Shown here one piece after another: positions 13,237-23,272 of a DNA stretch of 64,000 nt. The translations under genes were made by a program, and so were the position numbers. The stretch is from the NCBI RefSeq assembly GCF_016735685.1, contig NZ_JAERRA010000002.1:186001-250000 (forward strand), read 5' to 3'. This DNA is from Piscinibacter lacus. Its GTDB lineage: Bacteria > Pseudomonadota > Gammaproteobacteria > Burkholderiales > Burkholderiaceae_C. Each line of letters starts with the position of its first letter. Position 1 is the stretch's first letter. Under the pieces are notes generated by a model. The model was not told where the DNA came from. It searched no databases and saw only the letters and a list, made by a program, of their open reading frames with translations.

Positions 13237-13263
13237 TCAAGATCCTGCCCCCTCTGCCGATGA
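13237..13263 (+). promoter_or_regulatory. sigma-28 (FliA) promoter for cheY and downstream chemotaxis genes
   Basis: TCAAGATC (13237-13244), an exact 11-base spacer and GCCGATGA (13256-13263), starting 10 bases after the stop of the cheZ-like gene and ending 26 bases before cheY. Core elements and spacing match the flagellar consensus. Confidence 0.72.
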
Positions 13264-13289
13264 CCCGATCTACCCCGGAGAACGTCCCC

Positions 13290-13652
13290 ATGCCTTCCAT
13301 CCTTGCCGTGGATGACTCCGCCTCGATGCGCCAGATGGTGAGCTTCACCCTCAAGAGCGCGGGCTTTCAGGTGACCGAGGCCGTCGATGGCCGGGACGCC
13401 TGGGACAAGGCGGCCTCGCACCACTACGACCTGGTGCTGACCGACCAGAACATGCCCCACCTCGACGGCATCGGCCTGACCAAGAAGCTGCGCGAGCACC
13501 CGGCCTTCAAGGCCACGCCCATCCTGATCCTGACCACCGAGTCCAGCGACCAGATGAAGCAGGCCGGCCGCGCGGCTGGGGCCACCGGCTGGATGGTCAA
13601 GCCCTTCGATCCGGCCAAGCTGATCGAAGTGATCCGCAAGGTCATCCGCTGA
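13290..13652 (+). CDS. cheY: chemotaxis response regulator CheY
   Basis: A 120-residue stand-alone receiver domain. Asp8-Asp9, the phospho-acceptor Asp52 in LTDQNMP, a Thr in ILTTES and the Lys in MVKPFDP are all in place. It should take phosphate from CheA and bind the flagellar motor switch. The start at 13290 is preceded by GGAG 10 bases upstream; an in-frame ATG at 13260 overlaps the promoter and is rejected. It lies between the cheZ-like gene and cheA. Confidence 0.94.
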   Translation: MPSILAVDDSASMRQMVSFTLKSAGFQVTEAVDGRDAWDKAASHHYDLVLTDQNMPHLDGIGLTKKLREHPAFKATPILILTTESSDQMKQAGRAAGATGWMVKPFDPAKLIEVIRKVIR

Positions 13653-13701
13653 GCCCGGCCCGCCGCGAGCGCACCTGTTCAGGAACATCAAGGAGCCGAT
13701 G

Positions 13702-15903
13702 ATGGGCGAGTCCCCAGGCATGCAGGGCGGCAGCGCCGCCGGCATCGACCTCAGCCAGTTCTACCAAGTCTTCTTCGAGGAAGCCGGCGAGAACCTGCAG
13801 CAGATGGAGCAGTTGCTGCTGGCCCTCGACGTGGCCGCGCCGGACGATGAGCAGCTCAATGCCATCTTCCGCTGCGCCCATTCGATCAAGGGCGGCGCGG
13901 CCACCTTCGGCTTCAGCGATGTGGCCGAGCTGACCCATGTGATGGAGACCCTGCTCGACAAGCTGCGCCGCCACGAGCTGGCGGCCACCGCCGGCATGGT
14001 CGATGTGCTGCTGGCCTCGGGCGATGCCCTGGCCGGCCAGCTTGCCCGCCACCAGGCCGGCGGCGCCGGTCACAGCCCGGACACGGCTGCGCTGCGCCGG
14101 CAGATCGCCGCCTACAGCCAGGGCGAAAGCCCGGCGCCGCAGGCCCTGGCGCCTGCGCCCGCCGCGCAAGCCAGCGCGCCCGGCACGGTGCCGGCCGCGG
14201 CGCAGCCCAGCGCAGCCCCGCCGCAGGCCGAGGCCGGCGTGCACGGCGCCGAGGCGGCCGACGTGCCCGTCACCGTCAAGGGCGAACGCATCCTGGAAAT
14301 GACGCTGGGCCCGCTGGAGCGGCCCGGCCTGGCCGACGATGTGCTGAGCCTGTTCAAGGAGATCGAGGGCCTGGGCCAGGTCGAGCCGGTCGATGGCGGC
14401 CTGGCCGCCGACGGCCTGCGCCGCTTCAAGCTGATCACCGCGACGGCCGACAGCGAGCTGCTGGACCTCTTCGCCTTCCACATCGCCCGCGAGCAGGTGC
14501 GGCTGCGGCCCTGGGCCGGCGAGCACATCGCGCCGGGCTACGGCTTCTATGCCAAGGCCCCGGGCTCGCCGGTGCAGGAGGAGGACCCGGGCTACGGCTT
14601 CTTCGACGACGCCCCCGGCGCCCCCGGCAGCGCAGCCGCCGCGCCCGAGGACGGCCCGGCCCGCCCGGCCGAGGCCGTGGCCGCTGCCCCGGCCGCCGCC
14701 CCCAGCGCCCGCGCCGAGGCCAAGCCCGCCGGCCTGGAAGGCACCACCCTGCGGGTGGGCCTGGAGAAGGTCGACCAGCTCATCAACCTGATGGGCGAGC
14801 TCGTCATCACCCAGGCCATGCTGGCCCAGCACAGCCGCGTGCTGGACCCCGTGCAGCACCAGACCCTGATCGCCGGCCTGACCGCGCTGGACCGCAACAC
14901 CCGCGACCTGCAGGAAGCGGTGATGTCGATCCGCATGATTCCGATGGGCACGGTCTTCAGCCGCTTCCCGCGCATGTTGCGCGACCTGGCGGCCAAGCTC
15001 GGCAAGGAGGTCGAGCTGCTGACCGTCGGCGAGGCCACCGAGCTGGACAAGGGCCTGGTCGAGAAGATCACCGACCCGCTGACCCACCTGGTGCGCAATG
15101 CCTGCGACCACGGCATCGAGCTGCCCGAGGAACGCCGCGCCAAGGGCAAGCCCGAGCAGGGCACCATCACCCTGGCGGCCAGCCACCAGGGCGGCAGCAT
15201 CGTCATCGAGGTGCGCGACGACGGCAAGGGCCTGTCGCGCGCCAAGCTGCTCAAGAAGGCCCGCGAGCGCGGCCTGGCCGTGAGCGAGGAGATGAGCGAT
15301 GCCGAGGTCTGGTCGCTGATCTTCGCGCCGGGCTTCTCCACCGCCGAGGTGGTGACCGATGTGTCCGGCCGCGGCGTCGGCATGGACGTGGTCAAGAAGA
15401 ACATCTCGGCGCTCGGCGGCACGGTCGAGATCGATTCGGCCGAGGGCCACGGCATGCGCGTGGCGGTGCGGCTGCCGCTGACGCTGGCCATCATGGACGG
15501 CATGAGCGTGGGCGTGGCCGAGGAGGTCTACATCCTGCCGCTGGCCAGCGTGGTCGAAAGCTTCCAGGTCACGCCGCAGACGGTCAAGACCCTGGGCGGC
15601 ACCGGCCGCGTGGTGCAGGTGCGCGAGGAGTACATGCCGGTCATCGAGCTGGAGTCGCTCTTCCATGTGCCGCGCGAGGACGGCCAGCAGCCCTCGCATC
15701 CCATCATGGTCGTCGTCGAGGCCGAGGGCAGCCGCGTGGCCATGATGGTCGACGAACTGCTCGGCCAGCAGCAGGTGGTGGTGAAGAACCTCGAAGCCAA
15801 CTACCGCAAGGTGCCCGACATCTCGGGCGCCACCATCATGGGAGACGGACGGGTCGCCTTGATCCTGGACGTGGCCTCCCTGGTGCGCCGCTCGCGCCAC
15901 TGA
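13702..15903 (+). CDS. cheA: chemotaxis histidine kinase CheA
   Basis: A 733-residue kinase of the receptor array. Domains in order: P1 phosphotransfer domain with the phospho-His in CAHSIKGG (about residue 60), an Ala/Pro linker, a divergent regulatory-target domain (about residues 195-290), a second linker with two GYGF units, then dimerisation, ATPase (NACDHG, DDGKGL, GRGVGMDVV) and CheW-like domains to the C-terminus. AGGAG at 13691-13695 favours the second of two adjacent ATG codons (13702) over 13699. No cheR, cheB or cheD is in this window, so adaptation enzymes must be elsewhere. Confidence 0.95.
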   Translation: MGESPGMQGGSAAGIDLSQFYQVFFEEAGENLQQMEQLLLALDVAAPDDEQLNAIFRCAHSIKGGAATFGFSDVAELTHVMETLLDKLRRHELAATAGMVDVLLASGDALAGQLARHQAGGAGHSPDTAALRRQIAAYSQGESPAPQALAPAPAAQASAPGTVPAAAQPSAAPPQAEAGVHGAEAADVPVTVKGERILEMTLGPLERPGLADDVLSLFKEIEGLGQVEPVDGGLAADGLRRFKLITATADSELLDLFAFHIAREQVRLRPWAGEHIAPGYGFYAKAPGSPVQEEDPGYGFFDDAPGAPGSAAAAPEDGPARPAEAVAAAPAAAPSARAEAKPAGLEGTTLRVGLEKVDQLINLMGELVITQAMLAQHSRVLDPVQHQTLIAGLTALDRNTRDLQEAVMSIRMIPMGTVFSRFPRMLRDLAAKLGKEVELLTVGEATELDKGLVEKITDPLTHLVRNACDHGIELPEERRAKGKPEQGTITLAASHQGGSIVIEVRDDGKGLSRAKLLKKARERGLAVSEEMSDAEVWSLIFAPGFSTAEVVTDVSGRGVGMDVVKKNISALGGTVEIDSAEGHGMRVAVRLPLTLAIMDGMSVGVAEEVYILPLASVVESFQVTPQTVKTLGGTGRVVQVREEYMPVIELESLFHVPREDGQQPSHPIMVVVEAEGSRVAMMVDELLGQQQVVVKNLEANYRKVPDISGATIMGDGRVALILDVASLVRRSRH

Positions 15904-15951
15904 TTCCCGACCCTGTTCCTCTCACGCCCGCCCCGATCCAAGGACCCTCCC

Positions 15952-17754
15952 ATGCTCACCCAACTGAAAATCGGCCAACGTCTCGGTGTTGGCTTCGCCG
16001 GGCTGCTGCTGCTGCTGTTGGCCGTGCTCTTCGTCAGCCTGAGACAGATGTCGGGCATCGAGCACAAGCTCGAAGCCGTCAGTCAGGTCACGATGCGCAC
16101 CGCCGAACTGCTGGCCGACGCCGGGGCCGCGATTGACATGCGTGCGATCGCAGCCCGCAACCTGACCCTGGAGCAGGACCCCGCGGCCCAGAAGCCGGAG
16201 GTCGAGCGCATCCACGCGGCCAAGTCCAAGCTCGATGCCTCGCTGGCTGATCTGAGCCAACTGGTGGCCAGCGACCCCAAGGCCACTCCGCAGGACGTCC
16301 AGATGGTCCAGGACCTGCTGGCCCTGGAGAAGCGTTACGAGCCGATCGCCGCCGAGATCGTCGCGCTGGCCACCGCACAGAAGCAGGCCGAGGCCATCCA
16401 GCAGCTGACGAAGTCCTGCATGCCGCTGCTCAACGAGATCCTCGACAAGTTGCACCAGTTCAACGAGTCCTCGCGCAAGGAGGCGATGGCCGAGACCGCA
16501 GCGGCCATGAGCAGCTACCAGCATTCGCAGCAACTGATGATCGCCTTGGGCCTGGGCGCGGTGATGCTGCTGATCGGCATGGGCTGGGCGCTGACCCGCT
16601 CGGTCACCCGGCCGCTGGACCGGGTGGTCCAGGCCACCCGCACCATCGCCTCGGGCGACCTGAGCCAGGCCATCACCATCGACGGCAAGGATGAAGTGGC
16701 CGACGTGCAGCGCGCGCTGGCCGACATGCAGGCCAATCTGCTCAAGCTGATCACCGAGGTGCGCAACACCACTGACGGCATCTCGACGGCGAGCACGCAG
16801 ATCGCCACCGGCAACCTCGACCTTTCCAGCCGCACCGAGCAGACGGCCTCCAACCTGCAGGAAACCGCCAGCTCGATGGAGCAGCTCACCGGCACCGTCA
16901 AGCAGACGGCCGACTCGGCCCGCACCGCCAATCAACTGGCGTCCTCGGCCGCGACGGCAGCGCAGCGCGGTGGCGCGGTGGTGACGCAGGTCGTCTCCAA
17001 CATGGAGGACATCAGCGCCTCCAGCAAGAAGATCGCCGACATCATCGGCGTGATCGACGGCATCGCCTTCCAGACCAACATCCTGGCGCTGAACGCTGCG
17101 GTGGAAGCTGCCCGGGCCGGCGAGCAGGGCCGCGGCTTCGCGGTGGTGGCCGGCGAGGTGCGCAACCTGGCCCAGCGCAGCGCGCAGGCGGCCAAGGAGA
17201 TCAAGGGCCTGATCGGCGACTCGGTCGACAAGGTCGAATCCGGCGCCCGCCTGGTGCAGGACGCGGGCAGCACCATGGAGGAGATCGTCTCCAGCGTGCG
17301 CCGGGTCAGCGACATCATCGGCGAGATCACCGCCGCCTCGGCCGAGCAGAGCGATGGCATCGGCCAAGTCAACCAGGCCGTCAACAACCTCGACCAGATG
17401 ACGCAGCAGAACGCGGCCCTGGTGGAGGAAAGCAGCGCCGCCGCCGAATCGCTGCGCGAGCAGGCCCAGCGACTGCAACAGGCCATCGGCAGCTTCCGCC
17501 TGGAACAAGGCGCGCAGGTGCAGGCCGCCCAGTTGATCGACCGGGTGCGCAGCAGCCCGCGGAAGGCGCCGGCCCCGGCCTCGACCGCCGCGAAGCCGGC
17601 GGCGCCCCGGCCGGCTGCCGGCAAGCCCGCCCCGCGCGCCACGGCGGCCCCGGCCGCCCGACCGGCCGCTGCCCCGCGCTCGACGGCCGCCGCCCGCCCC
17701 GCCAGCCCGCCGGCCGCCGCCCCCGCGGGCGACGACGACTGGACCAGCTTCTGA
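15952..17754 (+). CDS. methyl-accepting chemotaxis protein
   Basis: A 600-residue receptor. A first membrane helix (about 11-30) is followed by a periplasmic four-helix sensor domain of about 160 residues, a second helix (194-214), HAMP, and a long signalling coiled coil with the invariant tip [20 protein letters not shown]. The last 85 residues form an Ala/Pro-rich tether ending DWTSF. That matches the aromatic-x2-aromatic pattern of the C-terminal pentapeptide that recruits CheR and CheB in high-abundance receptors. The ligand cannot be read from the sequence. The gene sits between cheA and cheW and is probably cotranscribed with them. Confidence 0.94.
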   Translation: MLTQLKIGQRLGVGFAGLLLLLLAVLFVSLRQMSGIEHKLEAVSQVTMRTAELLADAGAAIDMRAIAARNLTLEQDPAAQKPEVERIHAAKSKLDASLADLSQLVASDPKATPQDVQMVQDLLALEKRYEPIAAEIVALATAQKQAEAIQQLTKSCMPLLNEILDKLHQFNESSRKEAMAETAAAMSSYQHSQQLMIALGLGAVMLLIGMGWALTRSVTRPLDRVVQATRTIASGDLSQAITIDGKDEVADVQRALADMQANLLKLITEVRNTTDGISTASTQIATGNLDLSSRTEQTASNLQETASSMEQLTGTVKQTADSARTANQLASSAATAAQRGGAVVTQVVSNMEDISASSKKIADIIGVIDGIAFQTNILALNAAVEAARAGEQGRGFAVVAGEVRNLAQRSAQAAKEIKGLIGDSVDKVESGARLVQDAGSTMEEIVSSVRRVSDIIGEITAASAEQSDGIGQVNQAVNNLDQMTQQNAALVEESSAAAESLREQAQRLQQAIGSFRLEQGAQVQAAQLIDRVRSSPRKAPAPASTAAKPAAPRPAAGKPAPRATAAPAARPAAAPRSTAAARPASPPAAAPAGDDDWTSF

Positions 17755-17785
17755 CCGGCCCCACCCCACCGAACCGGAAACCGCC

Positions 17786-18358
17786 ATGGACACCCTGACC
17801 GCTCCCCGCACGAACGCCCCGACCCCGGCCGCGGCCGCAGCCCCCGCCCGCACGCCGTCCCGCAACGAAAGCTCCTACGGCGCGGCCCACGGCCAGACCG
17901 CGAATGCACCGGGCCGCGAGTACCTGAGCTTCTGCCTGGGCCAGGAGGAGTACGGCATCGACATCCTCAAGGTGCAGGAGATCCGCTCCTACGAGGCGCC
18001 GACCCGCATCGCCAATGCGCCCTCCTTCCTGAAGGGCGTGATCAATCTGCGCGGCGTGATCGTGCCGGTGATCGACCTGCGGGTGAAGTTCGGCTGCGAG
18101 GCCGAGATCACCGCCATCACTGCCGTGGTCGTGCTGAGCGTGAAGGGCCGGATCGTCGGCGCGGTGGTCGATTCGGTCAGCGACGTGCTGGAACTGCCGC
18201 ATGCCCTGGTGAAGCCGGCGCCCGAGATGGGCACCCTGGTCGACACCAGCCACCTGATGGGCATCGCCAATGTGAACGAGCGCATGCTGATCCTGCTCGA
18301 CATCGAATCGCTGATGTCGAGCAGCGAGCTGGGCCTGATCGACGCGGCCAGCCACTGA
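17786..18358 (+). CDS. cheW: chemotaxis coupling protein CheW
   Basis: A 190-residue protein with an Ala/Pro/Thr-rich N-terminal extension of about 43 residues, then a single CheW domain (EYLSFCLGQEEYGIDILKVQEIRSY, NLRGVIVPVIDLR and ILLDIESLM). It couples receptors to CheA in the cytoplasmic array. It follows the receptor gene by 31 bases and closes the motility block. The N-terminal extension is longer than in E. coli CheW (about 167 residues in total). Confidence 0.94.
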   Translation: MDTLTAPRTNAPTPAAAAAPARTPSRNESSYGAAHGQTANAPGREYLSFCLGQEEYGIDILKVQEIRSYEAPTRIANAPSFLKGVINLRGVIVPVIDLRVKFGCEAEITAITAVVVLSVKGRIVGAVVDSVSDVLELPHALVKPAPEMGTLVDTSHLMGIANVNERMLILLDIESLMSSSELGLIDAASH

Positions 18359-18390
18359 GCGCCGGGGCCGCGCGCCCCGACCGCCCCCGC

Positions 18391-18429
18391 CCGACGCCGC
18401 CGCCGCCCACCCGGGCGCGGCGGCGTCGG
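18391..18429. terminator. GC-rich hairpin between convergent cheW and permease genes
   Basis: A perfect 13-base stem (18391-18403 with 18417-18429) and a 13-base loop fill most of the 75-base gap between two converging genes. No T run follows on either strand, so it would act as a structural block or a factor-assisted terminator in both directions. Confidence 0.55.
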
Positions 18430-18433
18430 CCGT

Positions 18434-21085
18434 TCAGGGGCTGCTGCGGCGCAGGGTCTCGACGACCGGCCGGGCCAGCAGGCCGCGCAGGCCCCAACTG
18501 CCGGCGAGCAGGGCCAGCAGGGCGCCGGCGGCGGCGCCGGCCAGCGGCACCCAGAGCGGTGCCGTCCAGCGGAACTCGAAGGCGTAGCGCGCCAGCGCCG
18601 CGCCCAGGCCCATGGCCACGACCGAGGCCAGCGCGCCGGCCAGCGCGCCCAGGCCCAGCAGCTCGACCCGCAGCACCTGGGCCATGAGCTTGCGGCCGGC
18701 GCCCAGCGCGCGCATCACGGCGGCCTCGTGCAGGCGCTGCTCGCGGCTGGCGCGGATGGCGGCCAGCAGCACCAGCAGGCCGGCCGCCAGGGTGAAGGCG
18801 AAGAGGAACTCGACCGCCCGCACGACCTGGTCGAGCACCCGCTGCACCTGGGCCAGGGTGGCCGACAGGTCGACCACGGTCACATTGGGAAAGGCCTGGC
18901 TCAGGCGGCTGTCGAAGCCGGGGCCGGCCTGGCCCGGCGGGCGCGGCGGGGCCTGGAAGGCGGCGATCCAGGTCACCGGCAGCTCGGGCATGGCGGCGCG
19001 CTCGAACATCACGAAGAAGTTCACCCGCATCGAGGCCCAGTCGACCTGGCGCAGGTTGCGGATCACGCCCTCCTGCGCCTGGCCGGCGATGTCGAAGCGC
19101 AGCCGGTCGCCGAGCTTCAGGCCCAGCTCCTGGGCCAGGCCCTCCTCGACGCTAAGCGCCTGCGGCGCATCGGCCGCCGCCGCGCCGGCCTGCTGCGCCG
19201 CAGCCGCATCCCAGCGACCGGCGACGAGGCGGTTGTGGGCCGGCGCCTCGGCGGCATGGCTGAGGTTGAACTCGCGCTCGACGAGGCGGTTGGCGCGCTC
19301 GGTGGCGAACTGGCCGGCGCGCACCGGCTGGCCGTTGATGGCGCTGAGCCGGCCGCGGATCATGGGATACCAGTCGTAGCGGGCGACGCCGGCCTCGGCC
19401 AGATGGGCGCGGAAGGCCTCGGTCTGGTCGGGCTGGATGTTGATGACGAAGCGGTTGGGCGCATCGGGCGGCGTGGCCTCGCGCCAGCTCGCGATCAGGT
19501 CGGTGCGCAGCAGCACCAGCAGCACCAGGGCCAGCAGGCCGACCGACAGCGCCGCGACCTGCACCATGCCCTGCACCGGCCGCGCCGCAAGCTGGCGGGT
19601 GGCCAGGCGCAGCGGGCGCGGCAGGAACAGGGCCGCGCCGCCGGCCGGCACCGCCTGGCGCAGCAGGGCCATCACCCCGCCGCCGGCCGCCGCGAAGAGC
19701 AGCAAGGCCATCGCGAAGCCGCCGACGACGATGGCCCCCAGCCGCGGCGTGGCCGCCGTGGCCCACAGCATGGCGCCGAAGCCGGCCAGACCGGCCAGGG
19801 CGGTGAGCAGGGAGACGGCGCGCGGCCGGCCCAGCTCGCGCCGGATCACCCGCAGCGCCGGCACCTGGGCCAGTTGCAGCACCGGCGGCAGGCCGAAGCC
19901 GAGCAGCAGGCTCATGCCCACGCCCAGGCCCAGCAGGGCCGGCGCCGGGCCGGGCGGCGGCAGCTCGGCCCCGACCAGGCTGCCCAGCAGCCAGACGAAG
20001 ACCTGATGCACCGCCAGGCCGATCAGCAGGCCGACCGCGCTGGCCGCCAGGCCGGCCACGCCGAAGCCCAGGGCATAAGCCCCGGCAATGCGCCGCTGCG
20101 ACTGGCCGAGCACGCGCAGCATGGCGCTCTCGTCCAGATGGCGGTCGGCATAGTGGCGCGCGGCAATCGCCACCGCCACCGCGGCCAGCAGGGCGGCCAG
20201 CAGGGCCACCAGGCGCAGGAAGGAGGCGGCGCGGTCCAGGGTCTGGGCCATTTCGGGCCGGCCGGCTTCCAGGGATTCGAGCTGCAGGCCGCGCCAGCCT
20301 TCCTGGCCGATGCGCAGCCGGGTCTCGTCCAGGTAGCGCGTCACGGCCGCGGCCTCGCCGCCGGCCGGCAGGGCCACGGCCAGGCGATGGCTGACGCGGC
20401 TGGCCGGCTGCACCAGGCCGGTGGCGGCCAGGTCGTCGAGGTGCAGCATCACCCGCGGCGCGAAGCTGAGGAAGCCGGCGCCGCGGTCGGGCTCGATGCG
20501 CAGCACGGCATCGATGCGCAGGTCCGCATCGCCCAGGCCCAGGCGGTCGCCGACCTGGAGCTGCAGGGCATCGAGCAGGGCCGCATCGACCCAGACCGCG
20601 CCGCGCGGCGGCGCCGCCCGCAGGCTGCGGGTGCGGGCGGCATCGGCCTCGGGGCCGTCGGCCAGTTGCAGCGCACCGCGCAGCGGATAGGCCGCATCGA
20701 CGGCCTTGACGGCGACCAGCCGGCTGGCGCCGCCGCGCGCCTCGGGCGCACGGGCCATGCTGGGGAAACCGACGCTGGCCGAGGTCTTCAGGCCCAGGGC
20801 GCGGGCGCGCTCGGCCAGCACCGGGGGCAGGGGTTGGTCGGCGACCAGCACCGCGTCGCCGCCGAGCAGGGCCTGGGCATCGCGGCTCAGGCCGGACTGC
20901 AAACGTTCGGCAAAGAAGCCGACCGCGCTGAGCGCGGCCACGGCCAGGGCCACTGCAATGAGCAGCAGGCTCAGCTCGCCGCCGCGCAGGTCGCGCCAGC
21001 CCTGGCGCCAGGCCAGGCGCAGCAGGCTCGGCGGCCGGAAGCTGGGGGACGGGGACGGAGCGATCGGAGGGGAAGACGCGGCCAT
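18434..21085 (-). CDS. YbbP-like ABC transporter permease (FtsX/MacB superfamily)
   Basis: An 883-residue membrane protein. One helix follows the basic N-terminus (about 38-60), then a large periplasmic domain. Helix groups lie near the middle (about 290-530), followed by a second periplasmic domain and three final helices in an FtsX domain. This duplicated layout is that of YbbP, the permease partner of the ATPase YbbA, linked in E. coli to the lysophospholipase TesA. No ATPase gene adjoins it here, so its partner must be elsewhere. Substrate unknown. The ATG at 21085 gives a short Pro/Ser-rich head before the first helix. Confidence 0.85.
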   Translation of the reverse strand: MAASSPPIAPSPSPSFRPPSLLRLAWRQGWRDLRGGELSLLLIAVALAVAALSAVGFFAERLQSGLSRDAQALLGGDAVLVADQPLPPVLAERARALGLKTSASVGFPSMARAPEARGGASRLVAVKAVDAAYPLRGALQLADGPEADAARTRSLRAAPPRGAVWVDAALLDALQLQVGDRLGLGDADLRIDAVLRIEPDRGAGFLSFAPRVMLHLDDLAATGLVQPASRVSHRLAVALPAGGEAAAVTRYLDETRLRIGQEGWRGLQLESLEAGRPEMAQTLDRAASFLRLVALLAALLAAVAVAIAARHYADRHLDESAMLRVLGQSQRRIAGAYALGFGVAGLAASAVGLLIGLAVHQVFVWLLGSLVGAELPPPGPAPALLGLGVGMSLLLGFGLPPVLQLAQVPALRVIRRELGRPRAVSLLTALAGLAGFGAMLWATAATPRLGAIVVGGFAMALLLFAAAGGGVMALLRQAVPAGGAALFLPRPLRLATRQLAARPVQGMVQVAALSVGLLALVLLVLLRTDLIASWREATPPDAPNRFVINIQPDQTEAFRAHLAEAGVARYDWYPMIRGRLSAINGQPVRAGQFATERANRLVEREFNLSHAAEAPAHNRLVAGRWDAAAAQQAGAAAADAPQALSVEEGLAQELGLKLGDRLRFDIAGQAQEGVIRNLRQVDWASMRVNFFVMFERAAMPELPVTWIAAFQAPPRPPGQAGPGFDSRLSQAFPNVTVVDLSATLAQVQRVLDQVVRAVEFLFAFTLAAGLLVLLAAIRASREQRLHEAAVMRALGAGRKLMAQVLRVELLGLGALAGALASVVAMGLGAALARYAFEFRWTAPLWVPLAGAAAGALLALLAGSWGLRGLLARPVVETLRRSSP

Positions 21086-21267
21086 GCCGCGACCCTAGCC
21101 GATCCCGGGCCGGGGGCCTGTGCGGCGGGTCTTGGCCGGACGGGCGCGGTAGTGGGCGCGGTGGGAGGCGCGGTCGGGCTGCGCCGGGCGATGGCGCCCA
21201 CGGCATCTGCATGCCGGGGTCAAAGCGCTTGAACAGCGGCGCGGGCGGACGGGCGTCCAATCCGGCC

Positions 21268-22119
21268 ATGGCCCCGCACCCCCTGCCCTTTCCTGCGCTC
21301 TTCGTGTCCCATGGCTCGCCGATGCTCGCCTTGCAGCCTGGCCCGGCGGGTGAGTTCATGCGCCGGCTCGGCCCGGCGCTGGAGGCCGGCTTCGGCCGGC
21401 CGCGCGTCATCCTGGCGCTGTCACCGCACAACCGCACGCCCGAGCCCACCCTGCTGACCGCGATGCGGCATCCCGCCATCCACGATTTCAAGGGCTTCCC
21501 CGAAGCCCTCTACCGCCTGCGCTACGAGCCGCCGGGGGCGCCGGCCCTGGCGGATGTGCTGGCGGCGGCCCTGGCCGCGCAGGGCCTGCAGGTCGCGCGG
21601 CGCGAGGCGGGCGGGCTGGACCACGGCGTGTGGAGCGTGCTGCGCTTCGCCTGGCCCGATGCCGATCGGCCGGTGCTGCCGCTGAGCCTGCCGGACCAGG
21701 CCACGCCCGCCATGTTGCGGGCCCTGGGCGCCGCGCTGGCGCCCAGCCTGGCCGAGCACGGCGTGCTGCTGCTGGCCAGCGGCAGCCTGACGCACAACCT
21801 GCGCCTGCTCTTCGGCCCGCAGGGCTGGCTGCCGCAGGATGCGCCGGAGCAGGCCGGCACCCGCGCCTTCCGCGACTGGGTGCAGGCGCGCGTCGCCGCA
21901 GGGGATGAGGCCGGGCTGCTGGACTACCGGCAGCTTGCCCCCGCCGCCCGCGAGCAGCACCCGACCGACGAGCACTGGCTGCCCTTCTACCTCGCGATGG
22001 GGGCCGGCGGCCTGCACGAAGCCGCCCGCCTGCATGCCGGCGTGGACCACGGCGCGCTGGCGATGGACAGCTATGCCTTCGGCCCCGGCGCGGCGGCGCT
22101 GGCCCAAGCGCTGCGCTGA
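21268..22119 (+). CDS. LigB-type class III extradiol ring-cleavage dioxygenase (YgiD/DODA-like)
   Basis: A 283-residue cytosolic enzyme of the family that includes 4,5-DOPA dioxygenase. Metal-binding candidates are His in LFVSHGSPM (residue 15 region), His in ALSPHNRT, His in GGLDHGVWSVL and the late His in THNLRL. The GSLTHNLR and DHGVW motifs are diagnostic. The physiological substrate in bacteria such as this is usually unknown; a catechol is expected. The ATG at 21268 is preferred to 21211 because the extra residues are unlike the family. It is converging on gpsA with no obvious partner genes. Confidence 0.86.
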   Translation: MAPHPLPFPALFVSHGSPMLALQPGPAGEFMRRLGPALEAGFGRPRVILALSPHNRTPEPTLLTAMRHPAIHDFKGFPEALYRLRYEPPGAPALADVLAAALAAQGLQVARREAGGLDHGVWSVLRFAWPDADRPVLPLSLPDQATPAMLRALGAALAPSLAEHGVLLLASGSLTHNLRLLFGPQGWLPQDAPEQAGTRAFRDWVQARVAAGDEAGLLDYRQLAPAAREQHPTDEHWLPFYLAMGAGGLHEAARLHAGVDHGALAMDSYAFGPGAAALAQALR

Positions 22120-22188
22120 GGCCCTGGGCCGGCCGCCCCGCAAAGGGCCCGCGGCCAGCGGCTCAGCGCCGCGGCCGGGGGCAGCCGC

Positions 22189-23235
22189 TCAATGCTCGGC
22201 GCGGGCCTCGCGGCGCATCAGCGCGCGCACGGCCTCGGCGGGGCCGAGCCGGCCTTCGAGCACCTCGACCACGGCGGCGGTGATCGGCATCTCCACCCCC
22301 AGCGCGCGGGCGCGGGCCAGCACGGTCGGCGCGGTCGGCACGCCTTCGGCCACATGGCCGAGCGCGGCGACCGCCTCGGCCAGGCTGCGGCCGGCAGCCA
22401 GTTCCAGGCCGACGCGGCGGTTGCGCGAGAGCGCGCCGGTCGCCGTCAGCACCAGGTCGCCCAGGCCGGACAGGCCCATGAAGGTCTCGGGCCGCGCGCC
22501 CAGGGCCAGGCCCAGGCGGCTCATCTCGGCCAGGCCGCGGGTGATCAGCGCGGCGCGGGCATTCAGGCCCAGGCCGGGCTCGCCGCCCGCGCGGGCCGGC
22601 AGGCCGTCGGCGATGCCGGTGGCGATGGCCAGCACGTTCTTGACCGCGCCGCCGACCTCGACCCCGACCGGATCGTCCGAGGTGTAGACGCGCAGCGCCC
22701 CGCCGTGGCAGGCCGCGATGGCCTGCTGCGGCAGCCAGGGGTCGCGGCTGGCGGCGACCAGGGCGGTCGGCTGGCCCAGCGCCACCTCCTGCGCGAAGCT
22801 GGGGCCGGAGAGCACGCCGCTGCGCAGGCCGGGGGCCAGCTCGGCGGCGATCTCGTGGCCGAGCCGGCCGCTGCCGGCCTCGAAGCCCTTGCAGAGCCAG
22901 AGCAGGCCCACGCCGTCGGGCAGGCCGGCGCCGGCACAGCGGGCCAGCAGGCCGCGCAGGCCGGCCATCGGGCTGGCGATGATGATCAGGGCGCCCTCGG
23001 GGCCCTCGGCCCCGGCGCGGGCATGGTCGAGTGCGGCATCGAGCGCATCCTCGATGTGCAGCGCCGGCGGCAGGGCGACGCCGGGCAGGTAGCGGGCGTT
23101 CTCGCGCTGCGCGCGCAGGGCCCGGGCCTGGGCCGGGTCACGCACCCACAGGCAGGGCGCATGGCCTTCGCGCGCCATGGCCAGGGCCAGGGCGGTGCCC
23201 CAGGCGCCGGCGCCAAGCACGCTGATCCGCATCAC
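22189..23235 (-). CDS. gpsA: glycerol-3-phosphate dehydrogenase [NAD(P)+]
   Basis: A 348-residue cytosolic enzyme that reduces dihydroxyacetone phosphate to sn-glycerol-3-phosphate, the backbone for phospholipids. The N-terminal Rossmann motif [10 protein letters not shown], the SGPSFAQEV loop, the catalytic Lys region [17 protein letters not shown] and the [11 protein letters not shown] segment are all present. It is the last gene of the rhodanese-grxC-secB-gpsA set, 37 bases after secB. A second Met immediately follows the first. Confidence 0.96.
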   Translation of the reverse strand: MMRISVLGAGAWGTALALAMAREGHAPCLWVRDPAQARALRAQRENARYLPGVALPPALHIEDALDAALDHARAGAEGPEGALIIIASPMAGLRGLLARCAGAGLPDGVGLLWLCKGFEAGSGRLGHEIAAELAPGLRSGVLSGPSFAQEVALGQPTALVAASRDPWLPQQAIAACHGGALRVYTSDDPVGVEVGGAVKNVLAIATGIADGLPARAGGEPGLGLNARAALITRGLAEMSRLGLALGARPETFMGLSGLGDLVLTATGALSRNRRVGLELAAGRSLAEAVAALGHVAEGVPTAPTVLARARALGVEMPITAAVVEVLEGRLGPAEAVRALMRREARAEH

Positions 23236-23272
23236 CCCGCCCGGCCGGCCCGCTGCCCGCGCCCGGCCGCGA

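Noticed and set aside
13642..15900. A 752-codon minus-strand frame over cheA
   Set aside because: Shadow of cheA codon bias, with His/Asp/Gly-rich low-complexity product.
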